Shown: positions 1-11,540 of the stretch, piece after piece
Layout of the letters: every line of letters starts with the position of its first letter
Numbering within the stretch: the first letter of the stretch is position 1
DNA from: Mycteria americana
Lineage: Eukaryota > Chordata > Aves > Ciconiiformes > Ciconiidae
Assembly: GCF_035582795.1 (NCBI RefSeq)
Contig: NW_027445651.1
Coordinates: 248,001-312,000, forward strand
Length of the DNA stretch: 64,000 bases
Direction: 5' to 3'
Notes under the pieces: generated by a model
Database searches by the model: none
Told to the model about the DNA's origin: nothing
Seen by the model: the letters and a program-made list of their open reading frames with translations, nothing else
Made by a program: the position numbers and the translations under genes

Positions 1-457
1 AGCTCCTGTGCAGGAAGTCATGCTGCAGCAGTGGGTTGCGAGTCTGTGATAAGTGTCCTGGTGTCAGCTGGGATAGAATTAATTTTCTTCCTAGTAGCTG
101 GTATAGTGCTGTTTTTTCGGATTTAGTATGAGAATAATGTTGATAACACAATGACATTTTAGTTGTTGATAAGTAATGTTTACACTAGTAGAGGACTTTT
201 CGGCTTCCCATGCTCTGCCAGGTGCACAAGAAGCTGGGAGGGGGCACAGCCAAACTGGCCAAAGGCCTATTCCATACCATCTGACATCATGCTCAGTATA
301 TAAACTGTGGGGAGTTGGCCGGGGGACAGCAATCACTGCTCAGGGACTGGCTGGGCATCGGTCAGCAGGTGGTGAGTGGTTGCATCACTTGTCTTTTTTT
401 TTTCCTCTGGGTTTTGTTCCTCTCTCTCTCTTTTGTTGTTTTCATTTTCATTACAAA

Positions 458-497
458 TTATTATTATTGTTGCTATTATTATTATTATTATTACTAC
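458..497. repeat. ATT microsatellite inside the LTR
   Basis: Interrupted run of ATT triplets in the 3' half of the LTR. This LTR family often carries such a tract here, so it is part of the element. Confidence 0.85.
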
Positions 498-581
498 CTT
501 TTTCCAAATTATTAAACTGTTCTTGTCTCAACCCACAAGTTTTCTTACTTTTGCTCTTCTGATTCTCTCTCCCATCCCACC

Positions 582-614
582 GGGGGCGGGGGGGGGGGGG
601 GGGGGAGGGGAGGC
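582..614. repeat. G-run with G-quadruplex potential
   Basis: A nearly unbroken G tract (about 24 consecutive G after GGGGGC, then GAGGGGAGG) near the 3' end of the LTR. It is likely unstable in length and error-prone in sequencing. Confidence 0.85.
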
Positions 615-674
615 GGAGAAGGTGAACGAGCGGCTGTGTGGTGCTTAGTTGCCAACTGGGGCTAAACCGCGACA

Positions 675-1195
675 ACAAGCACGACTTGTCACAAGCTGCA
701 AATGCTGAGGTGAGGAAATAAAAATGAAGCTGAGCTGATGAAGTAACTTCTAGCATTAATTACTGACAAATACACTCTGTTCAACATGCAAAAAATTGCT
801 AATTAGAGGTGGAAATTTTTTATCAGCATTATCAGTGTGTCATTTCACATCTGTCTTAACATCATTACCTCTCCTCTCAGCAGGTTTTACTTTCTCCCCC
901 CCTTCAATTTTGTTTGTGACGGGCTGGAAGGTGTACTGGGTCAGAGGACATGTTTAGTCCTTGCTGCAGGGATCCTTGAGCAGGACTTTGGGTGGATGCA
1001 TGTCAGCATGCCCAACAATTTCCTACAAGCAGTTCAGGAGCTCCCCTTCCTCTGACAGATTACATCTGTTGAAAACATTATTGAAAACAATAATTTGGAA
1101 AGCTTCTGGCTACCCTTGGGACATGTAGGCAACACCCCATTCTCTCTTCCTGCAATGCAACTCTCTCCCTTTCCTCTCCCACTCTACAGGAAAAT
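675..1195. other. non-coding, nothing recognised
   Basis: Open frames are short and have no recognisable domain. I see no repeat family. Confidence 0.5.
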
Positions 1196-1500
1196 GTGCC
1201 ATCCTTAAAGATCATCTGTATGAGCCACCTCCCCAGCACAACTTGACGCAGAGCAAGGGGAACATCCTTCCCGAAGAGCCTGTGGGGATGCTGCCCTCTA
1301 AGGGCCTCCTGCAGGCCCCAGGGTCCTCACCAGAGCCCAGCACTGGTCAGGGTCCACAGCTGCAGGACCTGTTCTGAGGCTGTGAGGACATTTCTTGGGC
1401 GAGACAAAGCAAGGCAGAGCCTCATGGCCACTGGCTCTGGAGAAACCTTCCTCAGCTTCAAGGTAGAGGTCCTGAAAGGGGCCTACTCATCATGTCCCAC
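1196..1500. other. diverged keratin 3'-flank remnant, no gene
   Basis: This segment aligns by eye with the 3' flank of the array keratins (28835-29040). Shared in order are a 'CCAGAGCAAG.GGAAC' stretch, 'GGCCTCCTGCAG', and a 'GGCCACTGGCTCTGGAG' block matching GGTCACTGGCTGTGGAG. It is a remnant of the keratin locus. The 540 bases that follow hold no keratin coding sequence. Confidence 0.5.
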
Positions 1501-2040
1501 TCTACCTTTCCTCTGGGAATGGTGAAGGATCACCACATGCCAGAGCCTTCACTAGTAGGTTTAGGAGGCTGCAGAAGCTGGAGAGGCCACAGCCTCCATG
1601 GTGTGTTGGAATGACAGGCACAAGGATTTCAAGGAGAGGAGTGTGTTCATACAGGCAGAAGATGTGGACCAAGTGCCAGAAAGGTCCCATGTAAGCAGGT
1701 GATGGGCCCAGCTACTTGCACCTGTGCAATCCTCAGCTGGATACCCAAAGGCTTCTGTGTGAGAACATGTTCATGTTACACCCTTCTTTCTTTCTCCCTC
1801 CCTCCCTCCCTCTCTCCCAGCTTGCTCCATCCCAATTTGCCAGACAGGCATTTGTTGTTGCTTCCTCAGGTGAGTGGTCTGTGTTGCTGGGATTTAATTT
1901 AAGAATACAAGCCTGTTTGGCCTCCTGCCCACTCTGGGAAGTCTCTGGGAGTTCTCAGCATACAGTATTGATATGTCTGAAGCTTTATTCTACCCTGAGG
2001 TGCTCCAGACCTTCCCTGTTGGGGTGGGATCCAGCATCTC
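1501..2040. other. non-coding, nothing recognised
   Basis: If the flanks on either side belong to one old keratin gene, its coding region should lie here, but none is visible. A pyrimidine-rich tract of CCCT repeats lies at 1785-1822. Confidence 0.45.
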
Positions 2041-2044
2041 CTCA

Positions 2045-2235
2045 CTTAAGTTCACAGTTAACTTGTGCGGATGCATGTGTGCTTGCTTGTGTGGACATTT
2101 GTGCGTGTGGATCTCTGAATGCATGTGGGTGCATGAAGTTGTGCATGACTGCATGCAGATCTGCATGATCATGTGTAGTTGTATGTTCTTGTGTGTCCCT
2201 CATCACGACGGAATGTGCTGCTCATGGCACTCTCT
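2045..2235. repeat. TG-rich keratin 5'-flank remnant
   Basis: Alternating purine-pyrimidine DNA rich in TGTG and TGCATG. The end 'TTGTGTGTCCCTCATCACGACGG' resembles the array keratin 5' flank near 30893 (ACCTGTGTGACCCTCATCATGAGGG). A similar TG-rich stretch lies upstream of keratin A at 14860-15070. It looks like a decayed common upstream block. Confidence 0.5.
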
Positions 2236-2329
2236 ACTGCTCTGTCCATGAGCACTACAGAGCAGCAGGTTCTGAAGGTTTCAGCTGTACTCCTTGTTTT
2301 CATTGTGAACTCACCTATTGACATTACAA

Positions 2330-2530
2330 GCAAATGGAAGAAATTTCACAACCACATACAAACAGATTCATGTAAAAACATGCTCACATGCATACACAAA
2401 TGGTGCACATACATGCATGGTTATTTGGACACACGTGTGTATTGTTACAAGCATGTGTACGTAGATGTGTGTGCACATCTCACACACATACATAGGTGAA
2501 AACACACACACTGTGCCTGCACAAACACAA
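2330..2530. repeat. CA-rich alternating stretch
   Basis: Loose runs of CACA, CATACA and GTGTGT without a clean period. It has the mirror composition of the TG-rich block just before it. Confidence 0.5.
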
Positions 2531-2560
2531 ACATTTACTCACATGTGAGCAATCAGGTAC

Positions 2561-3139
2561 TGGGTCTCTCTGGGATGGAGTTAACTTCCCCATATTAGCC
2601 CTCATAGTGCTGTGCTTCGTATTTGTAGCTAGAACAGTGCTGATATGTAAATGTTTTGACTACTGCTGAGCAGTGCTTGCACAGCAGCAAGGCTGTCTCT
2701 CCAACTCCCTCTCCCAAAGGTCAGTAGGCTGGGGGTGGGCAAGAGGTTGGGAGGGGACATAGTCTGAACATCAGACCCAGACTGACCAAAAGGATATTCC
2801 GTACTATATGATGTCATGCTCAGCAATAAAACACAAGAGAAAGGAGCAGGAGTGGGGGGGCATTTGTTGTTAAGGCATTTGTCTTCTGAAGCAACCACTA
2901 CACAAACTCTGGCCCTGCTTCCCAGAAGTGGCTGGACATCACTTGCTGACAGGAAGTAGAGAACAAATCTTTTTGCTTTGCTTTGCTTCTGTGTGTAGCC
3001 TTTGCTTTTATTCATTATACTGCCTTTATCTTGACCCACGAGTTTGTCATCTTATTTCCTCCCCCTGTCCCACTGAGGAAGGGGACTGAGAGAGCAACTC
3101 AGTGGGCACCTGGTGGCCGGACAAGGTCAACTCACCACA
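2561..3139 (+). mobile_element. ERV 5' LTR, class II-like
   Basis: LTR of about 579 bp of the same general type as 54-674: 'CTCTGGGATGGAGTTAAC' near the start, 'GATGTCATGCTCAGCAATAAAA' in the middle, 'TTTATCTTGACCCACGAGTTTG' in R/U5, and the end 'AAGGTCAACTCACCACA'. A tRNA-Lys-type primer-binding-site sequence follows, so it stands as a 5' LTR. The element is old and broken. Confidence 0.75.
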
Positions 3140-3144
3140 GTCTT

Positions 3145-3947
3145 TTTGGTGCACAATGTGGGGCTTGAAGCAGTGACAGTTTTGAATTGAGCATGCTATA
3201 GCTGTAGTAGTTATTAATTGGCAGGCTTTTGTGCAGGTCAGGGAGTTTGCTTGCTGCACTGCTTATCTCTTTATTTGGCTGAGCTTGGAGACATGTTAAT
3301 AGAACCTAAGACTATGTGCTTTGCCCTGGCATTGATGCCCTTACTGTGCTGGGGGAGCTATCTAGTGGAGAGGATGAGGGAATACACCTCCCTCTTCCCA
3401 TCTGGGACTGATGTGTGTTGTTTCGTTTCGCAGGCTCCCAAGGTCCTTGTTCACCCTGCTGTTTAATTAGCAGCTGTACTAATTAACACTGTTGTCAGGT
3501 TTGTGGAATCCAGTATCATCCTGGTGTAAGAGCAGACAACTTTTGGGTGAGGCAACAGTGAAACATGCCCTGAGGCGGCCAGTCCCTGGGAGGCAGGGTG
3601 TGCGGAAGGATTTGGGCAAGTGCCTAGGGCAGTTATCACCTCCCATAGCCTGCGATTTTATGCTTGAACAGGCTAGCAATTCTGGTAAATTGACACACCA
3701 CCTGATAGAAGGGTGCCTTGCCTACCCCAATGAAAACCAGCAGCTTTTAGCACTGTATTGGGGCTTGACGTGTGCCTATCGAGGCACAATTCAGTTCTGT
3801 CAGAGGACCATGGTTAAGACAGGGGCCCAAACCACCTCTAAGAATGCCATGACTGAGCCAGGGATCCAAACTACATCTGAGAACACAATGGTTGAGACAG
3901 AGACACAAACCACATCTGAGGACACCATGCTTGAGATAGGGACCTAA
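3145..3947 (+). mobile_element. ERV internal region: PBS and gag-like remnant
   Basis: Directly after the LTR comes TTGGTGCACAATGTGGGGC, close to the tRNA-Lys(1,2) primer-binding site TGGCGCCCAACGTGGGGC of class II (beta-like) retroviruses. The downstream region keeps an open stretch (3492-3947) that ends in three and a half copies of a 39-bp repeat (about 3808-3945), each coding a 13-residue unit of the type 'MVETETQTTSEDT'. Gag is inferred only from position. The element stops at a CR1 tail, so it is a broken 5' fragment. Confidence 0.6.
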
Positions 3948-3964
3948 ACACTAACTACAGTAAG

Positions 3965-4011
3965 CATCCCTTCCAACCCAAACCATTCTATGATTCTATC
4001 ATTCTATGATT
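3965..4011 (+). mobile_element. CR1 LINE 3' tail
   Basis: 'CATCCCTTCCAACCCAAACC' followed by ATTCTATGATTCTATCATTCTATGAT is the standard CR1 3' end with its 8-bp microsatellite tail. Only the tail is present, as is usual for 5'-truncated CR1 copies. Confidence 0.9.
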
Positions 4012-6799
4012 TTAGCATTGTGTTGTCTCCTGTGGAAAAATATCTGTTTACATTCCTGGTGGCATTTGGTATAGACTCAAGAAACAGAATAAGCATTGTC
4101 AGCAGTCCCCGGAGCTCTCATCTTAGGCCTGTGAGGCTGGTTATTACATGCCTGTGGTGTCATGTACCTGAGGATAGAGTTGGCTGCTGACTTCTGCACC
4201 ACAAAGATGCCCCTGTTGAATCCCCTCATGTTCACCCTGAAGAATCAGGAGATGAAAGCTGATCTCAGCAGGTTGTCTGGTGGGAGGGGGCTGGGACAGA
4301 GTCAGTAGGTATTTTCCCTCTACATGAGACACCTGTGGACTGAAGAAGAGGAGGGAGGTTCATGGACTTGTGAGTTGTGATGCAAGCTCAGGAGAGAAGG
4401 TGTCCCAGGAAGTGCTGGAAAGAAGGGCCGGATTTGGTTCTTGTGTTTGAGAGGGAGGAAGGATCCATCTGACTCCAGAAAGGTGCTGTTTCTCTCCCAG
4501 AACACATCTCTCCCAGAAGCTCTGATTTCTCCTCATATGTTCAGCTTCTCCCCCTTTACTTGTTCCACCGCCCCTGCTCCTACAAACTCCTCCCCTGCCT
4601 GCCCTTCAGCACTTGGTTCTTCCTGCATTTTTGCAGTACAGTCAACACCTGCTTTGCATCCCCTGGAGACTTCACCTGATAGCTTACATTCCCTTTTATA
4701 TTGGTGGATGAGAGCATCCAGCAGAACCCATTGCCCTTTACTTCCAGATGTAGTTTTAAATGTCCGATTTTGCAATGAGACATTTTGAGAAAATAAGCGT
4801 ACTGTAAAAATAGCAAGTACTTCACTTCAAAAAATTCCTGACATGCCCTGTTGCTGTGATCCCTGCTCCATTCTGACTACTTTCAGGGCACTGAGATCCC
4901 TGTGGCCAAGGTGCCCGTGCTGGTGGCAACCCCTGCCCACACTCCCATACAACCAGTGTTGCTCCAGGAAGCTCTGCTTCTGCGGGTCCCAACGGTGGCA
5001 CTGCCTTCAGGCCCCAGGGCTGAGCTGTGGCTCCTGCTCACTCCACGTTCCTATCCTCTGTTTCTGGGGCTGCTGCCGGCCTTTCATGGACACTTGGTTG
5101 GCCATACTGGCTCCAAGGGCAGCACCAGCCTGTGGGACTCTGGGGTGGAGGGTCAGTGTGTGGTTCTGGGGGTGCCATGTGCCTGGGCAGCAGTACCTGT
5201 TCCTGCAATCTAGTAGTGCCAGGTGCCCCCACGATGGCAGCTCATCCTGCTCCTGTGTGTGCCTGGCAGTGCAGGGGGACCATGGCTCGGCAGCCCTGTG
5301 CTCCCTGTCCCGTCCCGCTTCGGTCCCGCCTGCCCTGAGTCCTCTGCCTCCATGAGCCACAACCCCAATGAGTGCCCTGCTCCCACCACTCTTGCCTCTC
5401 CTCCTTGCCCTTCTAGGGCTCAGGACTGAGTGAGATCCCTGTGTGGCACTGGTGCAGAGCACAGCCCCACAGTGGAGCTGGTAGCAGCAGAGGCGAGGAC
5501 ATGGCGGGGAAGAGGCACGGCGGCTGGAGCAGAGACCCAGGGCTGGCAGGGGGCAGTGAGGTGTGGGCGGTGGAGCGGCAAGATGTGGCAGTGCTGGGGC
5601 ACAGGTCTTGTGGGCTGGCTGCGGTGCTCCAGGGTATGCAGGGCTGGGGACAGAGATGAAGGGCCAGGCTGGGGGCTGCGTGGGGCCAGGACTGGGGCTA
5701 GGCATGGGGTGGCCCCACAGTTCCCTCAAGTCTGCTGTGACCTCTGGTTTCTTCACAGACCCCTTTGCCCCGGACTGTCCTCCTGTCCATCGTTCCCTCT
5801 GCTCTCATCCCACCTTCCCTTAGCAAACTCATCAGTTTATTCTTCACCCAACTCTCCCTGTTTCTGTCCTTTCCTCTGTGTCTTTCTGTATGATGCTGAC
5901 ATCCTCTGGGAGCTCTTCTCCTTATCATCTCTGTATGTTCCTGACTGCTTCTGCGGGATTTGTTTCTTGCTGGGAAACAGCAGGCAGGGCTGGGCAGCAA
6001 ACAGTTTTTGAGGTTATTGTCTTCGTCTCCTCGGCAGCGGCTGTACACAGAGCCCATGCGCAGCAGGAGTTGTTGGGAGGCCACCAAGAGCACTGGCATC
6101 AACATCATCTGCTCATACAGAGATTTTTCTCCACTCTCCACAGTAAGGTTTGGAGGCTGCTTTGAGGCAGCACAGGGAGGAGAAGATGGGAACCTGCAAG
6201 CACCAACTCGCTCTTTCTTGGAACTCTGTGGGCAACCTGTGAAAGGGAAAGCATGACATAGTCCTGTTTTTTCTGGCAATTCTGGTGGGACTTGCAGACT
6301 TTGGTGACGTGTCTTTCATGCTAGCAAGGATTGGAGCAAGAGGAGTTGCTGCCCCAGGCCTCTCAGATGCTGCTGTGTATGGATAAATCCAAACCTTGGG
6401 TAGACTCAGAGAGGTTCTCCTCTGTGCTGTCTGAGGAGAACTCTCAGGTGCTTTCCATGTGTGGTATGCCAAGCTGCAGGACAGCACCACCTGTCTCTCC
6501 ACTGAGCCCACATTGGTACCCACAGCATGCAGCATCCCACAGAAAGAGGGTGTGTGTATGTGTGTGTTTTCTGTGGAGTGTTTCCCTCCCCAGCACTGTT
6601 CGCTTGTAGACCTTAGCTTGTCCAGCAGTGGCATGTTGGGGTTGTGGTGAGGCTGGGTCTCTGCCTCCCCAGCATGTGCAGCAAAGACAAATGTCATTAA
6701 CAGCATGCTGGTGTGACTTTTCTGTCTGTGTTCAGATCCAGGGTCTGGGGAAAAGAACAAAATAGCCCAATAAAACTGTCAGGTTCAAGGAGTGCTTGG
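4012..6799. other. non-coding, GC-rich centre
   Basis: Between 4850 and 5720 the DNA is GC-rich and holds several overlapping open frames on both strands, the longest 249 codons on the minus strand (5007-5756). Their translations are rich in Pro, Ala, Gly and Ser, lack any domain I know, and compete in all frames. I take them as compositional. A possible short exon at 6038-6142 is listed separately. Confidence 0.5.
6038..6142 (+). other. candidate orphan exon (SEA-like?)
   Basis: A 105-nt stretch preceded by a pyrimidine-rich acceptor ending TCCTCGGCAG and followed by the donor GTAAGG. It is open in one frame with whole codons at both ends (35 residues). The translation contains SCWEATKSTGINIICSYR. 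The spacing of Cys to CSYR faintly recalls the Cys...CTYR segment of MUC16-type SEA domains. That likeness is weak and from memory, and no neighbouring exon was found. It may be a relic exon or chance. Confidence 0.2.
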
Positions 6800-6829
6800 A
6801 CTGGGGGGAGAGCTATTGAGGGATGCCAC

Positions 6830-8235
6830 CTGAACAACACCAGGCTCCATCAACCCCCCCTGAGCTGAAACTAACTGTGGCATGGGAATGAGTATTAAAA
6901 AGATGTATCTGACTGGCTTGTCCTGCTCTCATTCTTCCCTCAGCCTCCTCTGAAGCACACTGTTGCAGAAGGGAGCCCATGTTGTGAGACATGACTACTC
7001 TTGTGGCTTTATCTCCTAGCCAAAATAGCCCAAGGAAGGAAAATCCTTTCCTAGCCCTGCACCTGGGCGTCAGCCAAACCCTCAGCATGTGAAAAAAACC
7101 CATCAGCCAGAGACTGGGGAAGATTTTCTGTGCAACCGGATTCCCACCCATGCCCCATGCTGTTCCATTGCTTTTCATGTCTGTCCTCCATCTCAGGGCA
7201 ATCACCATTGCTTTGCTGGGGGGAATTGCTGTGCCTCAATTTCCTGACAGAAAACAGCTGTTCACTCCATTTCTAGGAATGAGCTTGCCCCTCTGTGCAC
7301 AGTGTCATGCTAAGTCCATTTGGTGGAGCAAAGAACTGACCTTGGAGAGCAGCTGTTATTGGAAGCTGACAAAACCAACCGTGGTGGCTATAAAGAAGTT
7401 TTAGCTGAGTTTTCCTTTCTGAGGGAGTCCAAGTGTATGTGTATGTGTTGGCAGCAAAGCCTTCTGAAGTGACAGATAGAGATTAGTCTGTATCAAATTG
7501 GGGTGTGTGAGAAGGAGAGACAGAACAGGGAGAATCAGAAGGAGGCAAAGAGAATGAGGCACCTGAAGAAAAGAGATGTCCTGTGCTTGAGAGGAATGGA
7601 AAGGTGGATGGTCACTGAGAAGTGCAGACAGAGGTTCTGCATTGACCTGCTCAGTTAACATGCTCACATCTTCTGTGCTTCCTTGTCTACCCTTACAGCT
7701 GGAAAGTACACTACTGTGTACTTTGTGTCTGTGGAGAGCTCAGGGGATGATTCTTCCACATGGTCATCTGCAGGATCACACCCAGGGTGTCCTCCGTGAA
7801 GAGATTCAGTGGGCTGTTGGCTGAGGGACAAAAATGATTCACTGCCAGATCAGGCAGAACCAGAGAGGGAGTGTTTCAGGCAAGATAAGAACAAATATTT
7901 TCTCTTCCTCACTTCTTCCTTCACCTTCCCCACTGAGCTGTTTTCAGAAGCTCTGCTCTTGGGGCTGGGAGGTGGTTTTCTGACTGTCTCACACGCAAAC
8001 AAGAGCGTTGGTCTCAGCATGCACCTCAGCTCAGTGTGGATCCCACTGTGCAAAAATGCCTGTCACCTCCTGCCAGGGTGTGCCCCGAGGGGAGCTGTGC
8101 TGTGCCCCAGCTCCCTGGTTTCCCATTGCCCACAGCCTCCAGAGAACAGTCTGTAGTGCCTGGTCCTTGTATGCTGGGACCAGGCCACCTCCAGCAAGGT
8201 GAGGGACCCGAGGAGCCTCTATGAGAACGTTACAT
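6830..8235. repeat. segmental duplication, copy 1
   Basis: Non-coding DNA whose main part (6950-7610) aligns in the same order with 18985-19700. Shared blocks include 'GGAGAGCAGCTGT..T.GGAAGCTGAC' (7343 and 19439), 'CCTTCTGA.GTGACA' and the purine-rich 'GAGGCA.CTG.AGAAAAGAG'. Its end (8060-8210) matches 21190-21345 in inverted orientation. No gene was recognised. Confidence 0.7.
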
Positions 8236-8504
8236 CCCAATTCCAATTCCCTGTCATCTTGGATAGCTCCTGGGTCCTTGAGTACACATTCAGGGGCTGT
8301 GCCTTCCTTCTACCCAGCTTAAGCACTTTGGCCAGCAAAGCTTATCATGCGGAGCAGTTTCCTACCTTGGTGGCACTGATCTGCCCTCCATTATTTTGCT
8401 GCAGATCCTGTCAGTATGTGAGTTCTGTTGGAGGGCAGATTCCCCCTGAAACAAGGCTCTGCTGTCCCAGGTAGGTGAGGAGATGGAGATGCCCTGGCAC
8501 TGGT

Positions 8505-8880
8505 GAATCACCCAGTGTGCTGGTGTATCACCCAGTGCCACTGCTTGTGGGTCTCAGAGAGGAAGAAGTGAGGCCTTGGTCTCTGGGCACAGCAAGAAGG
8601 TGCCCACTGCCTGGATGATGAGTACGGACAGTAAATCTGCCCAGAACTGCAGGCAGGAGGACAGTGAGGGGAGCATTGCCTGGTCCATGGGACCAGGGAC
8701 ATGGGACTCTGCATGCCTGAGCTCTTATTTCTAGCCCAGTGGTGCCTTCAGGAGTTTCTCCTCTGCACCTAGGAGGTTGTGATTACTTGAGGATGACAAC
8801 TGTTTAAATCACTACCTGGAGCTGAGGGTGGAGGTCAAAGAAATTGTCAATATCATTGAAAAGCATACCTAAATACCTAA
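8505..8880. repeat. duplicated segment, third copy
   Basis: Shares its order of blocks with 11130-11470 and 26210-26530: 'GGTCTCTGGGCACAGCAAGAA.GTGCCCA', then 'GGTGCCTTCAGGAGTT', then 'GAAAAGCATACCTAA'. It is non-coding and ends where an LTR fragment begins. Confidence 0.65.
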
Positions 8881-8884
8881 AATT

Positions 8885-9125
8885 GATTCCCCCCTCCCCT
8901 CCCCTTTGTTTCTCACCAACCTATTCTATTTTTAATTGGTAATAATTTACATTAATCTTCCCCAAGCTGAGTCTGTTTTGCCTGTGAGGGTAACTGGTAT
9001 TTGATCTCCTTGTCTTTATCTTGACCCACGAGCTTTTTCACCTTATTTTCTCCCCGTCTTGTTCAGGAGGAGGATTGAGAAAGAGTGGGTGGGCATCTGG
9101 CAGCCAGCCACGGTCGAATCCACCA
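8885..9125 (+). mobile_element. ERV LTR 3' fragment
   Basis: Matches the 3' part of the LTR family that is complete at 24950-26089: 'CTATTTTTAATTGGTAAT', 'CTTCCCCAAGCTGAGTCTGT', 'TTTATCTTGACCCACGAGC', then the terminal segment 'GGCATCTGGCAGCCAGCCACGG'. Only the last 240 bases remain. An old fragment. Confidence 0.75.
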
Positions 9126-9640
9126 AAGGACATGACAAAGCTACTCCAAACAGAACATAGGATGCCCTTGAGAAACATAAGCAAGAAATAATAAGGTGGA
9201 GGACAGGACCAGGAACACAGCCAGGAAAGAACATGGACAAGACTCCCATCTGACACCTTTCTGAGAACTGGGAAATTGCAATTGTTCTTGGAAAGAATAA
9301 AATCACACAAAGGAGAATAGCATGGCTCAGAGTCAAAAATGACCACATTTCAAAAAAAATTCTCATTATCTTCTGTCAACTGTTGTGAGCTGCAGGTCAG
9401 GAGTAGCTGAACTGGAAAAAAAAACCACCGCACTTTGTTATTTTTATAGCATCTTTAAATTCAATTTATGTTCACTTTTGTTTTAAGAGAATGCATTCTG
9501 GGAACAGAATTGGCTTAGTGTGGCTGATCATGCAGGTGATTATTTGCAATATCCAGCTGAAATTTTTATTAGTTGGGGCCTTCCTTCAGGCAGAATTTTT
9601 TTTTCACTTTGAAATAACCTCCTTTATAATTTTTAGAGCA
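9126..9640. other. non-coding, nothing recognised
   Basis: AT-rich DNA with short open frames on the minus strand that resemble no known family. Confidence 0.5.
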
Positions 9641-10650
<1,010 letters not shown>

Positions 10651-10664
10651 GTGTACGTGTCAAA

Positions 10665-10865
10665 GATGACCAAAGGGCTGGAGAACCTGTCCTGCGAGGA
10701 AAGACTGAAGGAGTTAGGTCTTTTCTCCCTGGAGGACAGAAGGCTCAGGGGGCACCTCATCACAGTATCCCAGTACTTAAAGGGTGGCTACAAAGAGGAC
10801 GGAGGCTCTCTCATCACAAGAAACCACATGGAGAAGACAAGGGGCAACAACAGATCTCCAACAGC
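10665..10865 (+). mobile_element. CR1 LINE 3' fragment
   Basis: 'AAAGGGCTGGAGAACCTGTC', 'GAAGGAGTTAGGTCTTTTCT' and 'CAGTACTTAAAGGGTGGCTA' are the CR1 3' region just before its UTR. The copy at 24557 sits in the same receptor-derived flank, so the insertion happened before the segmental duplication. Confidence 0.85.
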
Positions 10866-11109
10866 CAGGAACTAGAGTGCTGGAAAGGCCCTGGCCTGCA
10901 TGTGAGGAGCAGTGGTGGTGTGAGTAGAGCATGAGCTGGCCCTGCCTCAGAGCACTTGGGGAGCCAGGGAAGCTGAGTATGGACAGGGTCATGCCCAGTC
11001 TTTGTGCTATGGTTAGGTTGGTGCCTGTCCTTTACTGTGTCCCTGGGGCATGACTGATTCTCAGCCTGTGGGGCTATCTGTGGGGGTCATGCCCACAGTG
11101 AAGAGGAAT

Positions 11110-11540
11110 TGGAGGTGCCTGGGTGCTGGAAACTGGCTGTAGTGATGGGGTCTCATCAAGGTCTCATCAAGGAGGAGGTGAAGCCTTGGTTTCTGGGCAC
11201 AGCAAGAAAGTGCCCAGCGCCCAGAGAGATGGACAAAGATGGTGCTTCTGCCCCAAACTGTAGGCAGGAAGAGGATGAGTGGAACCTCATGTGGTCCACA
11301 GGGTGCTGTGTGCTTGAGCCTTTATTTTGAGTCCAGCAGTGCCTTCAGGAGTTCCTTTTCTGCACACAGGAGACCAGGGATACCTGAGGGATGCCAGGAT
11401 TTAGAGCATTACCTGGGGCTGAAGGCCAACATCTAAAAAGAAGGTTTTAAGTATCATTGAAAAGCATACCTAAGTGTTGGCATTAATAGCGAAGCCACAG
11501 GTTGTTCACACAGACTCAGGGAAGATGGACACCTGAAACG
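11110..11540. repeat. duplicated segment, second copy
   Basis: Aligns with 26210-26600 almost throughout: 'GCCTTCAGGAGT.CCTTTTCTGCAC', 'ATACCTGAGGGATGCCAGGATTTAGAGCATT', 'AAAGCATACCTAAGTGTT', 'GGACACCTGAAAC'. It joins the receptor pseudogene to the keratin 3' flank in both modules. Confidence 0.8.

Larger units (their letters stand above)
54..674 (+). mobile_element. ERV LTR, class II-like (solo)
   Basis: The segment begins TG and ends CA, and matches a bird LTR family I know from memory: a start resembling TGTCCTGGTGTCAGCTGGGA, a promoter-like TATATAAAC near 297, an ATTAAAC signal near 510 followed by the 'TCTCAACCCACAAGTTTTCTTAC' type R/U5 segment, and a 3' end reading GGGGCTAAACCGCGACA. 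The flanking five bases (ATAAG left, ACAAG right) are nearly alike, as expected of an old target-site duplication. No internal retroviral sequence is attached, so it looks like a solo LTR. Class II is inferred from its likeness to the LTR at 2561. Confidence 0.8.

Noticed and set aside
2045-2530. CRISPR-like or short regular repeat array
   Set aside because: The TG/CA-rich repeats have no constant unit or spacer length.
5007-5756. 249-codon open frame on the minus strand
   Set aside because: Lies in GC-rich DNA with open frames on both strands, biased to Pro/Ala/Arg/Ser, no domain, no splice or promoter context.
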